Below, piece after piece: positions 1 through 8,808 of a stretch of DNA of 64,000 nucleotides (the stretch's first letter is position 1; every line of letters begins with the position of its first letter). The position numbers and the translations under genes were made by a program. Below the pieces are notes generated by a model that saw only the letters and a program-made list of their open reading frames with translations, had not been told where the DNA came from and did no database searches. Origin of the DNA: DATKCA01 sp035544675 (GTDB lineage Bacteria > Acidobacteriota > Thermoanaerobaculia > Gp7-AA8); the NCBI GenBank assembly GCA_035544675.1, contig DATKCA010000148.1, forward strand, positions 1 to 64,000. The letters are read 5' to 3'.

Positions 1-21
1 ACCGGTCACCGGTCACCCGGT
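1..21. repeat. Short period-7 array upstream of PIG-L gene
   Basis: Three heptamers (ACCGGTC, ACCGGTC, ACCCGGT) run from the window edge to just before a weak -10-like TATCCT at 26-31. The array may extend further upstream, outside the window. It has the same period as the other heptamer arrays in this window but a different unit sequence. Confidence 0.55.
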
Positions 22-42
22 TTGCTATCCTCGCGCCCGCCC

Positions 43-2520
43 ATGCGAATTCTGCGAATCGTCCTGGTCCTGCTCCTCCTCCCCGCCGCGGCTGGCGCGC
101 GCACCGCCGCGGAGCTCCAGCTCGCTCTGAAGAAACTCACGGTCCTGGGCAGCGCGCTGTACGTGGCGGCGCATCCGGACGACGAGAACACGGCCATGCT
201 GGCCTGGCTCGCGAACGAGCGGCTCGTGCGCGCCGGCTATCTCTCAGTCACGCGCGGCGACGGCGGACAGAACCTCATCGGCGAAGAGAAGAGCGAGCTC
301 CTGGGCGTGATCCGCACCCAGGAGCTGCTGGCGGCGCGCCGCATCGACGGCGCCGAGCAGTTCTTCACCCGCGCCATCGACTTCGGATACTCGAAGACCG
401 CGACCGAGACGCTCTCGATCTGGGATCGCAACTCCGTGCTCGCCGACGTGGTCTGGACCATCCGCAAGTTCCAGCCGGACGTCATCGTCACCCGCTTCCC
501 CTCCACCGGCGAAGGCGGCCATGGCCAGCACACCGCCTCCGCGATTCTGGCCGAGGAGGCGTTCAATGCGGCGGCGGACCCGACGAAGTTTCCGGAGCAG
601 CTCCGGTACGTCTCGCTGTGGCAGCCGAAACGGATCTTCTGGAACCGGTTCTCCTTCCGCCCGCTCGACCCGAACGCCCCCGAGCTGGCCAACGACATCC
701 GCATCGACCTGGGGACCTACAACCCGCTGATGGGGCGCGCCTACACCGAGATCGCGGCCGAGAGCCGCAGCGAGCACAAGAGCCAGGGCTTCGGCTCGGC
801 CGAGCGCCGCGGCACGGTCATCAACTACTTCAAACAGACCGCAGGCGCGCCGGCACAGAAGGACATCTTCGAGGGAATCGATCTGAGCTGGTCGCGCTAT
901 CCGGGTGGAGAGCGCGTCGGTGGACTGCTGCAGAGAGCCCACGACGAATTCGATCCGGCCAGCCCGGCGAAGTCCATCCCGCTGCTCCTCGAGGCGAGCG
1001 ACGAGCTGACGCGGCTCGGAACGACCGACGCCTGGGCCCGATACGGCAACCCGTGGATCGAGTTGAAGCGGCGCGATCTCGAAGAGGCGATCCGCGAGTG
1101 CGCCGGCATCTCCATCGACGTGAGCGCGGCGGCATCGACGGTCATCCCCGGCGCGGAGATTCCGGTGAGCGTGACCGTGGTCAACCGCTCCGATTACCCG
1201 TTCAGCCTCTCGACGGTCGCCTCTCCGTACGCAAACCCGGGCCAGGCGCCCGGCACGCCGCTGCGGAACAACCAGCCGGTGAAGACCGACATCACCATCA
1301 AGGTGCCGGAGGACTTCACCTACTCGCAGCCGTACTGGCTGGGCGAGCCTCCCACCAAAGGGATGTTCACGGTGACGGATCAGACGCTGATCGGGCGGCC
1401 GGAGAATCCTCCGGCCATTCCGATCGTGGTGTCGCTGGACGACAACGCCATGCACACGCTCGTCTTCACCGTTCCGGCCGTGTTTCGCTGGACCGATCCG
1501 GTGCAGGGCGGGCAGATCCGAACGGTCGACATCGTCCCGGAAGTCGTCGCCAATTTCGACTCCGGCGTCTACCTGTTTCCCGACGCGAAGCCGCGGCCGG
1601 TCTCGGTGCGGCTGCGCAGTTTCAGCGCCGGCAGGCCGGTGACCGCGCGGCTGATTCTTCCCGCGGGATGGAAATCGGAGCCGGTCTCCGCGCCGGTGCA
1701 GCTGGAGGATGAAGCGCAGATCACGTTCCGCGTCACACCGCCGGCGAGCCAGTCGACGGCGGACGTGGTGGCGGAAGTCGAGCTGCAGAACGGCAGGAAG
1801 ATCCGCGCCGGCGTCACGGCCATCGACTATCCGCACATCCCGGCGCAGCGCCTGTTCAGCGAGCCGAAGGCGCGGCTGGTCCGCGTCGACGTGAAGAAGC
1901 GCGGGACGAGCATCGGCTACATCATGGGCTCCGGCGACTACGGTCCCGACGCTCTGCGGCAGATCGGGTACACCGTCACGCTGCTCACCGATGCCGACCT
2001 CGATCGCGGCGACTTCTCGAAGTTCGACGCCGTGGTGGCCGGAGTGCGCGCGTACAACACGCGGCGGCGCCTGCGGCTGGCGCAGCCGAAGCTGATGCAG
2101 TACGTCGAAGAGGGCGGGACGCTCGTCGTGCAGTACAACACGGTGGACGATCTGGCCGGCGCGGCGCTGGGCCCCTATCCCTTCAAGATCTCCCGCGACC
2201 GCGTCTCCGTGGAGGAGGCGCCCGTGAAGATGCTGATGCCGTCGCATCCCCTGCTGACCAGGCCGAACCGCATCACGGCCAGCGACTTCGAAGGGTGGGT
2301 GCAGGAGCGCGGCCTCTACTTCACGTCCGACTGGGACCCGAAATACGAGACGGTCATCTCGTCGAACGACCCGGGTGAGCCGGAGAAACCGGGCGGCCAG
2401 ATCTTCGCGCGCCACGGCAAGGGGGTGTTCGTCTACACGTCGTACTCATGGTTCCGGCAGCTTCCGGCCGGCGTTCCGGGCGCGTACAAGCTGTTTGCAA
2501 ACCTGGTGTCCGCGCAGTGA
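43..2520 (+). CDS. Secreted PIG-L family deacetylase
   Basis: Exported protein of about 825 residues with an N-terminal PIG-L (LmbE-like) zinc deacetylase domain. A hydrophobic signal peptide covers residues 1-19. The metal/catalytic signature AHPDDE lies at about 43-48 and HGQH at about 160-163, both typical of zinc-dependent N-acetyl-sugar deacetylases. The long C-terminal part (about 350-825) is not catalytic PIG-L sequence; it looks like beta-rich domains followed by an alpha/beta domain resembling those of other large PIG-L proteins. I chose the ATG at 43 over an in-frame TTG at 22 because it directly begins the signal peptide. The stop overlaps the next start by one base, so it is cotranscribed with the small membrane peptide and the symporter. 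The substrate is unknown; a deacetylase and a transporter in one operon suggest amino-sugar conjugate use (inference). Confidence 0.85.
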   Translation: MRILRIVLVLLLLPAAAGARTAAELQLALKKLTVLGSALYVAAHPDDENTAMLAWLANERLVRAGYLSVTRGDGGQNLIGEEKSELLGVIRTQELLAARRIDGAEQFFTRAIDFGYSKTATETLSIWDRNSVLADVVWTIRKFQPDVIVTRFPSTGEGGHGQHTASAILAEEAFNAAADPTKFPEQLRYVSLWQPKRIFWNRFSFRPLDPNAPELANDIRIDLGTYNPLMGRAYTEIAAESRSEHKSQGFGSAERRGTVINYFKQTAGAPAQKDIFEGIDLSWSRYPGGERVGGLLQRAHDEFDPASPAKSIPLLLEASDELTRLGTTDAWARYGNPWIELKRRDLEEAIRECAGISIDVSAAASTVIPGAEIPVSVTVVNRSDYPFSLSTVASPYANPGQAPGTPLRNNQPVKTDITIKVPEDFTYSQPYWLGEPPTKGMFTVTDQTLIGRPENPPAIPIVVSLDDNAMHTLVFTVPAVFRWTDPVQGGQIRTVDIVPEVVANFDSGVYLFPDAKPRPVSVRLRSFSAGRPVTARLILPAGWKSEPVSAPVQLEDEAQITFRVTPPASQSTADVVAEVELQNGRKIRAGVTAIDYPHIPAQRLFSEPKARLVRVDVKKRGTSIGYIMGSGDYGPDALRQIGYTVTLLTDADLDRGDFSKFDAVVAGVRAYNTRRRLRLAQPKLMQYVEEGGTLVVQYNTVDDLAGAALGPYPFKISRDRVSVEEAPVKMLMPSHPLLTRPNRITASDFEGWVQERGLYFTSDWDPKYETVISSNDPGEPEKPGGQIFARHGKGVFVYTSYSWFRQLPAGVPGAYKLFANLVSAQ

Positions 2521-2639
2521 TGACCGAAGAAGATCCGCCTCCGATTCTCAGAACGTGGAAACGCCTTTACGCCGCGGTGCTGATCAACCTGGCCGTGTTG
2601 ATCGCGCTCTTCTACTGGTTCACGAGAGCATTTGAATGA
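2520..2639 (+). CDS. 39-residue single-pass membrane peptide
   Basis: Tiny gene placed exactly between the PIG-L gene (TGATG junction, one-base overlap) and the symporter gene (ATGA, 4-base overlap). The product has an acidic, proline-rich N-terminus, a short basic stretch (RTWKR) and one hydrophobic helix at about residues 17-35 (LYAAVLINLAVLIALFYWF). The coupling on both sides and the placement before a sodium:solute symporter suggest an accessory subunit like the small partner proteins of some SSS transporters. That role is inferred from position; no family was recognised. Confidence 0.75.
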   Translation: MTEEDPPPILRTWKRLYAAVLINLAVLIALFYWFTRAFE

Positions 2640-4399
2640 GGAGCGCCGATTGGATCGTCCTGGCCGGCACGCTGCTGACCATCGTCGTGTACGGCGTCTG
2701 GAAAGGCCGCAAGCAGAGGGACCTGGAGGGCTATCTGCTGGCGGGGCGCCAGCTGCAGTGGTACACGGTCGCTCTCTCCATCATGGCCACACAGGCCAGC
2801 GCGATCACGTTTCTGTCCACGCCCGGGCAGGCCTACGTCGACGGCATGCGCTTCGTGCAGTTCTACCTCGGGCTGCCCGTGGCCATGGTCATCCTGTCGA
2901 TCACGGCCGTCCCCATCTATCACCGCCTGAAGGTCTACACGGCGTATGAGTACCTGGAGACGCGCTTCGGCGTGGGCACGCGCAGCCTGACGTCGATCCT
3001 CTTTCTGATTCAGCGGGGGCTCTCCACGGGGATGACGCTGTTCGCGCCGGCGCTCATCGTGTCGGTGATCCTGGGGTGGAACATTCACCTCACGACGCTG
3101 GTGACGGGTGTGCTGGTGATCATCTACACGGCCGCCGGCGGGACGAAAGCCGTCAGCTGGACCCACACCCACCAGCTCATCATCGCCATGGGCGGCATGC
3201 TGATCGCGATGATCGTGGCCATCCGGTCGCTGCCCGCGGGCGTCGGCCTGGTCGACGCAGTGAACGTGGCCGGGCGGATGGGACGGATCAACGTCATCGA
3301 CTTCTCGTTCGACGTCACCACGCCGTACAACTTCTGGTCGGGCCTGTTCGGCGGCCTGCTCGTGGCGCTGTCGTACTTCGGGACCGACCAGTCGCAGGTG
3401 CAGCGTTATCTCACCGGCCAGACCGTCACGCAGAGCCGGCTGGGCCTTCTCTTCAACGGACTGGTCAAAGTACCGATGCAGTTTTTCATCCTGTTCGTCG
3501 GCGCGATGGTCTTCGTGTTCTACCAGTTCGTGGCGCCGCCGCTCTTCTTCAATCCGGTGCAGCGCGAGAAGGTCGCCAACAGCGAGTACGCCGCCGCGTA
3601 TAACGAGCTGGAGGCTGCCCATCTCCAGAATTTCGCGGCCAAGCGCCAGGCCGCGGTGCAGCTGGCCGGCGCGCTCGATCGCGACGACGAGGCGACCGCG
3701 CGGCGCGCCTCGGCGGAGCTGCAGGCCTTGCAGGTGGAAGAGGAAAAGACACGCAAAGCCGCCTCGGCCATCATCCGCCAGAACGACCCGCGCGCCGATG
3801 CGGCCGATACCGACTACGTCTTTCTGACCTTCGTCATGGGGAACCTTCCGACGGGACTGGTTGGACTGCTGCTGGCCGCGGTGTTCTGCGCGGCGATGTC
3901 GGCGACGGCTTCCGGGATCAACTCCCTCGCCTCGACGAGCGTGATCGACATCTGGAAGCGGCTGCTCTGGCGCAACGGCAGCGAGCGCGACTACGTCCGG
4001 CTCTCGAAGATCATGACCATCGTCTGGGGCGCGTTCTGTATCGGATTCGCGATGTACGCGAACCAGCTCGGCTCGCTCATCGTGGCGGTGAACAAGCTCG
4101 GCTCGCTGTTCTACGGAACGATCCTGGCGATCTTCCTCCTGGCGTTCTACACCAGGCACGTGGGCGGCGTGGCCGTGTTCTGGGGCGCCGTCATCGGCGA
4201 GATCGCCGTCATCCTCTGCGCGATCTTCAGCGACATGGCCTGGCTGTGGTGGAACCTTGTGGGATGCGGGGTTTCGGTCATTGCGGCGCTTGTCATCCAG
4301 ATGTTTCTACCGCCGTCTCTACACGCTGTGGAAAATCAAAAGCCGGGCTCGGGCACGGGCACGGGCACGGGCTCGGGAAAAGCGGAGGCCGAGGCATAA
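2636..4399 (+). CDS. Sodium:solute symporter (SSS family)
   Basis: Polytopic inner-membrane transporter of about 587 residues with the hydrophobic pattern and early motifs of the SSS family, for example DLEGYLLAGRQLQWYTVALS near residue 30. It should couple sodium entry to uptake of a sugar, amino acid or organic anion. Two oddities are visible. A long charged, Ala/Glu/Arg-rich helical segment at about residues 305-385 interrupts the membrane region, probably an extended loop. The C-terminus ends in a low-complexity KPGSGTGTGTGSGKAEAEA tail encoded by the left arm of the inverted repeat bounding the next gene, so the original end of the gene was probably replaced or extended by that element. 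Translationally coupled to the upstream 39-aa peptide. Confidence 0.85.
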   Translation: MRSADWIVLAGTLLTIVVYGVWKGRKQRDLEGYLLAGRQLQWYTVALSIMATQASAITFLSTPGQAYVDGMRFVQFYLGLPVAMVILSITAVPIYHRLKVYTAYEYLETRFGVGTRSLTSILFLIQRGLSTGMTLFAPALIVSVILGWNIHLTTLVTGVLVIIYTAAGGTKAVSWTHTHQLIIAMGGMLIAMIVAIRSLPAGVGLVDAVNVAGRMGRINVIDFSFDVTTPYNFWSGLFGGLLVALSYFGTDQSQVQRYLTGQTVTQSRLGLLFNGLVKVPMQFFILFVGAMVFVFYQFVAPPLFFNPVQREKVANSEYAAAYNELEAAHLQNFAAKRQAAVQLAGALDRDDEATARRASAELQALQVEEEKTRKAASAIIRQNDPRADAADTDYVFLTFVMGNLPTGLVGLLLAAVFCAAMSATASGINSLASTSVIDIWKRLLWRNGSERDYVRLSKIMTIVWGAFCIGFAMYANQLGSLIVAVNKLGSLFYGTILAIFLLAFYTRHVGGVAVFWGAVIGEIAVILCAIFSDMAWLWWNLVGCGVSVIAALVIQMFLPPSLHAVENQKPGSGTGTGTGSGKAEAEA

Positions 4400-4841
4400 T
4401 TCTTCTGTGCCGTTCGATCACGAAAAGCTGGACGTCTACCACGCGGCGATCGACTTCATCGCTCGGGCTAACACCATCATCGAGCAGTTGCCGCGCGGGC
4501 GCGGATACCTGACCGACCAGCTTCAGCGAGCCTCTCTGAGCATCGTCCTGAATATTGCGGAAGGCGCTGGCAAATACTCGGCTGCTGACAAGGGCGTGTT
4601 TTACGTGCGAGCGAAGGCGTCAGCGATGGAAAGCGCAGCCGTCCTCGACGTCTGCGCCAAGCTTCAACTGACTCCGATCGCCGTGATCGCCGAGAACAAA
4701 TCGCTTCTCTCGAGGATCGTGCAGATGCTGACCAAGCTCATCAAGTCACGACACTCAAGAAGCCCCGAGCCCGAACGCGTGCTTGTTCCGGTGCCCGCCT
4801 CTCTTCCCGTGCCCGTGCCCGTGCCCGAGCCCGGCTTTTGA
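4336..4841. mobile_element. Inverted-repeat-bounded unit carrying the four-helix-bundle gene
   Basis: Bases 4336-4371 and 4806-4841 are perfect reverse complements over 36 bp. Each arm is built from TCAAAAGCCGGGCTC followed by GGGCAC-type hexamers, and pairing continues a few bases outwards with one mismatch. The arms enclose one gene. The left arm lies inside the end of the symporter gene and supplies its Gly-Thr tail; the right arm supplies the Val-Pro tail of the enclosed gene. No transposase is present. Calling it a mobile or dispersed unit is inference from the terminal repeats and from a partial copy at 25438-25461. Confidence 0.55.
4407..4841 (+). CDS. Four-helix-bundle protein (S23/IVP-like)
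   Basis: Product of 144 residues. Residues 3-115 match the four-helix-bundle family known from 23S rRNA intervening sequences and related to Avd: an opening FDHEKLDVYHAAIDF, the central QLQRASLSIVLNIAEGAG signature, then helices with conserved small and acidic residues. The last 25 or so residues are a Val-Pro/Glu-Pro repeat (VPVPVPEPGF) translated from the right inverted-repeat arm. Start is GTG at 4407, with GGAGG about 18 nt upstream. It begins 8 bases after the symporter stop. The molecular role of this family outside rRNA is not established; RNA or nucleic-acid binding is likely from the known IVP/Avd relatives. Confidence 0.85.
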   Translation: MPFDHEKLDVYHAAIDFIARANTIIEQLPRGRGYLTDQLQRASLSIVLNIAEGAGKYSAADKGVFYVRAKASAMESAAVLDVCAKLQLTPIAVIAENKSLLSRIVQMLTKLIKSRHSRSPEPERVLVPVPASLPVPVPVPEPGF

Positions 4842-4885
4842 CTTTCGTGAGAGAAAAGCCGGGCCACGGGCCAGTCAAGTGTCGC

Positions 4886-5722
4886 CTATCTCCACTCCGC
4901 CGACAGCCGTTTGATCTCCGAGGCAAAGTCTGCCTGGTCGGGACGGGCTTTGGCGATGGCGGCGTCCGCGGCGCGGACTGCATCGGCGCGTTTCCCCTGC
5001 TTGGCGAGCATCCGCGCTTTCAGCCACAGCGTCGCGGTGTTCTCGCTCTCTTTGAGAGACATGTCCAGCCACTTCTGCGCCTCGTCCATGCGATTGTTCG
5101 TGAAGGCGAAGTCGGCGGCTCGGTACGGTGTCTGCCAGCGCGCGCTCGCGGCCTGGGTGATGGCGCGGTCGGCCGCGGTCAGTGAGCGCTGGATGGACTG
5201 CGTGTCGACCGTGAACGGTACGGCGACGTTCTCCCAGCGCAGGACGACCTTGGCCGTGTCCGTGGTCATCTCCGTGATCTCGAATCCCATCCACTCGCGG
5301 AAGTCGGCTCGCTCGGGTTTGACGGTGAGGCGCAGCGCGTCCTGCGCCGCGTCATGGTTGAACGCGCCCCACTGCTCGCCCTGCTTGTTGAAGACCACCG
5401 CCCATTGATCGCGCCCGGGGATCGTGAACAGCGCGTACTTGCCCTTGTCGAGCTTCTGGCCGTTGACCATGACCTCGTCGCTGAACTCGATCGTGGTGGC
5501 CGCATTCGCGCCGGTGCGCCACATCTGATCGTACGGGACGAGCCCGCCCCAGATCTGCCGGCCCTTCACGCCGGGACGGCTGTAATCGATGGTGATATCG
5601 GTGATGCCGACCGTCTGCATGAGGCTGCCCTTCGGGCTGGCGGCCGGCAGCCGCAGCGCCTGCTGGCCGTACACCGTGGTCACGACCAGCAGCGCAATGA
5701 TGATGAAACCTGTTTTTCGCAT
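4886..5722 (-). CDS. Secreted DUF2911-domain protein
   Basis: Exported protein of about 278 residues. A signal peptide (MRKTGFIIIALLVVTTVYG) is followed by a DUF2911 domain recognisable by SPKGSLMQTVGITDITIDYSRPGVKGR and WRTGANAATTIEFS, then a helical C-terminal part resembling TPR-type repeats (about 195-278). I chose the ATG at 5722, with GAGGAG five bases upstream, over the GTG at 5728 that overlaps the preceding stop. It is the second gene of a two-gene unit with the GT-C-like membrane protein. DUF2911 proteins are common in Bacteroidota and Acidobacteriota; their function is unknown. Confidence 0.85.
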   Translation of the reverse strand: MRKTGFIIIALLVVTTVYGQQALRLPAASPKGSLMQTVGITDITIDYSRPGVKGRQIWGGLVPYDQMWRTGANAATTIEFSDEVMVNGQKLDKGKYALFTIPGRDQWAVVFNKQGEQWGAFNHDAAQDALRLTVKPERADFREWMGFEITEMTTDTAKVVLRWENVAVPFTVDTQSIQRSLTAADRAITQAASARWQTPYRAADFAFTNNRMDEAQKWLDMSLKESENTATLWLKARMLAKQGKRADAVRAADAAIAKARPDQADFASEIKRLSAEWR

Positions 5723-5724
5723 AG

Positions 5725-7701
5725 TCACTCCTCGTTTTTTGATTTGCGGACGTTATCACTCATCGCCGGTGAGGACACCGGCGCAGCGTCATTCCAGTCG
5801 ATCCAGTAGTGCTCCAGCCGCTTCCGGACGCCGCGGCCGTCGATGATCTCCGGCTGCACGTCCGTCTCGCGGCGCACGCCCTCCGGACGCTGCGACAGAC
5901 CGGACGCAAACCGCGGCTTGCCCGTCGGATAACCGGGGAATCGCGTGGAGAGCGCCTCGTCTTCGAAAAGCTCTGCCGGAACCCGCACGCCGCCGCTCTC
6001 GAACAGAAGGTCGACGCCGCGGATCCCATGCGGCGAGAGCGCGAACCCGGTAAAGAACGCCGGCCCGTCGATGACGCGGGGCGGTGGATCGAAGCGCCCG
6101 AACGTGTCCGAGTTCTGGAGGTCGGTCGGAATGGTGGAGGCTCCCCGCTCCAGCGAGAACACCCAGTCGCCGCTCACTCCGCCGTCGAAACGCCGGACGA
6201 AGAACAGCCGCCCCCGTTTCATCTCCCGGGCGATCCATTCGTGAGTGGATGCCTCGTACGGGCCGAGATAGTCGTTGTGCACGATGATCAGCTCGCACCC
6301 GATCGAGCGCAGGACGCCGATGAATGCATCCGGGATGGCCGGCGACTTCCACATCCCGGTGATGTCCATGCGCCGGTGGGGCGGATTCACCAGCGGCTTG
6401 TGATGCGCCGCCGACCGAAGGAGATAGACGTACTCGCTCCCGGCCATATCGATGGGGAGCTCCAGCACCGCTCCCCGCAGCGGCTCGCGCGCGAGCCACT
6501 CATAGACCGGAGGCGGCTCCGGCGAGGCGATGAACCAGCGGATGGGAGCGGACCAGAGCTCCGCGACGAAGAGCAGCGGGACGATCCATGCCCCGAGCCG
6601 CGCGCGGGCCACCGCCAACGCAATCAGCATCGCCATCCCGACATGTGCGATGGCCGCCCAGCGCGCCGTGGCGCGTATGGCCTTGAACCCCGGAACGTAG
6701 TCGTACAGAAACGTGTGGAAGAACGTGTTGAGACCGAGCGAGCCGATGAAGCCGAGGAGAATCCAGAGAAGGGCGACCGAGACGGTGCGGCGGTCGCGGC
6801 GCAGCGCCACCAGACCTGCCGCGGCCAGGGCGATTCCCAGCGCCCCAGGGAACAACCGCCGCTCCGGGTCCACCGCCTCGGAGTGCAGCGAACGGTAGAG
6901 CCGGTTCTCCCCGTTGCTGACCAGCCAGTCCCCCGGTGTCGCCGAGTACGTCATCGCATCTCCGGGAGTGCGCGCCATCCCGTACAGCTTCGAGACCGCA
7001 ATATATGGATAGAGAAACGGGACGAGCAGGACCATGCTCACGGCCGTTGCGGCGGCGAGCGGCCGCCACCGCGGCAGGGCTCCGCTGAGCAGCAAGGCCG
7101 TCAGAGCGATCGCCACCGACCCGAACAGCAGCCAGTGGATGTTCGTCAGACCATTCATGAGGAACACGGCGCCGAAGAGAACGGCGCGCTTCCACGACGG
7201 CCGCGCGGCGTAGAACAGCAGCGCCAGGATGAGGAGCGGCAGCCATCCGCCCCAGATGTGCTGCACGTGGGGCCGGTGGGTGAACCGGAATGGCACAAAC
7301 GCGTAGAAGACGCCGGCGGCAAGGCCCGCGGGATACGAGCCGCTGACGTAGCGGCCGAGGAGATAGGCGGCGAAGCCGGAGAAGGCGAAGCCGGCCAGGA
7401 CGGCCAGGTTGTGCGCAAGCATCGGCGTCGCGCCGGCCAGGCGGGCCGGGATCAGAAGCAGCGTGATTCCGTAGAGGTTCTCCGTGAATGCCAGCGAGTA
7501 GCGCGAAGGGTGAAACGCGTTTGCGTGAAAGAGACTCAGAGGATGGTGAATGGTCGACCAGTAGCCCCAGTCGAGAACCCAGATGTTCACGTAGGGGTCG
7601 CCGGGATCGGCGACGGCGCGCTCGAGGTTCCGCGCCAGCGGCCAGGTCATGAGGATCGCCAGAACGATGAAGAGTGCCGCCACCGCCGCGTGCCTGCGCA
7701 T
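5725..7701 (-). CDS. Polytopic membrane protein, GT-C glycosyltransferase-like
   Basis: About 658 residues, with roughly a dozen hydrophobic segments in the first two thirds and a soluble C-terminal domain of about 200 residues. The opening (TWPLARNLERAVADPGDPYVNIWVLDW) has a charged loop after the first helix, like polyprenyl-phosphate-dependent GT-C enzymes and their YfhO-like relatives. The likely role is transfer of sugars in envelope or lipid glycosylation, but neither donor nor acceptor can be read. A -10-like TATCAT lies 9 nt before the ATG and no Shine-Dalgarno is seen. A heptamer array abuts the -10. Confidence 0.65.
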   Translation of the reverse strand: MRRHAAVAALFIVLAILMTWPLARNLERAVADPGDPYVNIWVLDWGYWSTIHHPLSLFHANAFHPSRYSLAFTENLYGITLLLIPARLAGATPMLAHNLAVLAGFAFSGFAAYLLGRYVSGSYPAGLAAGVFYAFVPFRFTHRPHVQHIWGGWLPLLILALLFYAARPSWKRAVLFGAVFLMNGLTNIHWLLFGSVAIALTALLLSGALPRWRPLAAATAVSMVLLVPFLYPYIAVSKLYGMARTPGDAMTYSATPGDWLVSNGENRLYRSLHSEAVDPERRLFPGALGIALAAAGLVALRRDRRTVSVALLWILLGFIGSLGLNTFFHTFLYDYVPGFKAIRATARWAAIAHVGMAMLIALAVARARLGAWIVPLLFVAELWSAPIRWFIASPEPPPVYEWLAREPLRGAVLELPIDMAGSEYVYLLRSAAHHKPLVNPPHRRMDITGMWKSPAIPDAFIGVLRSIGCELIIVHNDYLGPYEASTHEWIAREMKRGRLFFVRRFDGGVSGDWVFSLERGASTIPTDLQNSDTFGRFDPPPRVIDGPAFFTGFALSPHGIRGVDLLFESGGVRVPAELFEDEALSTRFPGYPTGKPRFASGLSQRPEGVRRETDVQPEIIDGRGVRKRLEHYWIDWNDAAPVSSPAMSDNVRKSKNEE

Positions 7702-7710
7702 TGCCGGCGG

Positions 7711-7716
7711 ATGATA
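7711..7716 (-). promoter_or_regulatory. -10 hexamer TATCAT of the GT-C-like gene
   Basis: TATCAT on the minus strand, 9 bases before the ATG at 7701. It overlaps the start of the heptamer array at 7714-7744, so the array occupies the spacer and -35 region. Confidence 0.4.
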
Positions 7717-7744
7717 AGGCCTTAGGCCTAAGGACTAAGGACTT
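7714..7744. repeat. Period-7 array (TAAGGCC/TAAGGAC) in divergent intergene
   Basis: Four heptamers (TAAGGCC, TTAGGCC, TAAGGAC, TAAGGAC) followed by a decayed unit lie between the divergent GT-C-like and D-Ala-D-Ala ligase genes. Same word family as the arrays at 10.6, 50.4 and 58.9 kb. Confidence 0.75.
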
Positions 7745-7767
7745 CACTTTGCAGTAGCAAATCTCCC

Positions 7768-8808
7768 ATGACGGTAGTCGTTCTGTTCGGCGGCCGGAGC
7801 GATGAGCGGCAGGTGTCCGTGGCGTCGGGGCAGAATGTGGTGCGCGCGCTCGGCTCGCCTCTGGCGTGGTTCTGGGCTCCGAATGGCGCGGTCCACGACG
7901 TGGGGGTGCAGGAATTGCTCGCGCATCAGCGTCCCTTCGAGGTCGACTTCGTCTCTTCGCGCCCGGCCATCTGGCCCGACCTCGAGCAGGCGCTGGACAC
8001 GCTTCCGGTCGACGATCCCGTTTTCCTGCTGGCGCTGCACGGCGGCGAAGGGGAAGACGGAACGGTCCAGCGGATGATGGAGGAGCGCGGCATCGCGTTC
8101 ACCGGCTCCGGCTCCGCGGCCAGCGCGGCGGCATTCGACAAGGGGCGCGCCAAGGCCATCGTCAAGGAGGAGCTCAAGACCGCCGAGTCGCGCATCGTGC
8201 CGAAGTCGGATCGCCAGTCCATCCGCGCGGCCATCGAATCGCTGCTGCGACGGCATCAGCGCGTCGTGGTCAAGCCGCTGGCAGCCGGCTCGAGCCGCGG
8301 GCTCTTCTTTCTGGGCCGCGGCGACAGGCTCGACGAGGTCGTCGACAAGGTCGCGGCGCTCGAGCTGCCCTACATCATCGAGCAGTTCATTACCGGCCGT
8401 GAGCTCACCGTCGGCGTCGCCGATCTCGGCGAGGGTCCGCAAGCGCTGCCGGTCATCGAGATCGAAGTGGACCCCGGCTTCACCTTCGACTACGAAGGCA
8501 AATACCTCGGTAAAGGCACACGGGAGATCTGTCCGGCGAACATTCCGGAAGAGATGGCGCGCGCTGCGAAGTCCACCGCACTCACGGCCCACATCACGCT
8601 CGGCTGTGAAGGCTATTCGCGCACGGACCTGATGGCGGCGGCGGACGGGATGTACTTCCTCGAGCTGAACACGCTGCCGGGCATGACCACCAGCTCGCTC
8701 GTCCCCCAGGAGCTGCGGGAGGAAGGGATCGACTTCCGGGAGTTCCTGGAGCGGCAGATCTCGCTGGCCAGGGAGCGGGTCAGTCCCCCGTCGCCGGCCT
8801 CTCGTTGA
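7768..8808 (+). CDS. ddl: D-alanine--D-alanine ligase
   Basis: 346 residues, normal length for Ddl. This cytoplasmic ATP-grasp enzyme joins two D-alanines for peptidoglycan precursors. Visible family marks are the N-terminal VVVLFGGRSDERQVSVASG loop, LHGGEGEDGTVQ at about 90-101, VVVKPLAAGSSRGLF in the ATP-grasp core, and the C-terminal metal/substrate motif LELNTLPGMTTSSLVP at about 295-310. No ribosome binding site is visible. The 3' end overlaps the convergent 5'-nucleotidase gene by 29 bases. Confidence 0.92.
   Translation: MTVVVLFGGRSDERQVSVASGQNVVRALGSPLAWFWAPNGAVHDVGVQELLAHQRPFEVDFVSSRPAIWPDLEQALDTLPVDDPVFLLALHGGEGEDGTVQRMMEERGIAFTGSGSAASAAAFDKGRAKAIVKEELKTAESRIVPKSDRQSIRAAIESLLRRHQRVVVKPLAAGSSRGLFFLGRGDRLDEVVDKVAALELPYIIEQFITGRELTVGVADLGEGPQALPVIEIEVDPGFTFDYEGKYLGKGTREICPANIPEEMARAAKSTALTAHITLGCEGYSRTDLMAAADGMYFLELNTLPGMTTSSLVPQELREEGIDFREFLERQISLARERVSPPSPASR

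Noticed and set aside
244..2415. Very long open frame on the minus strand inside the PIG-L gene
   Set aside because: Arginine/histidine-rich composition without any domain, signal or start site; a typical GC-rich shadow of the plus-strand gene. Other long antisense frames (2612-4159, 5809-7725, 18729-20318, 20884-22623, 23555-25348, 27417-29138, 34928-36229, 36305-37846, 37853-40171, 45589-48138) were rejected for the same reason.
4407..4841. Diversity-generating retroelement, suggested by the Avd-like four-helix-bundle gene
   Set aside because: No reverse transcriptase and no template/variable repeat pair is visible in the window.
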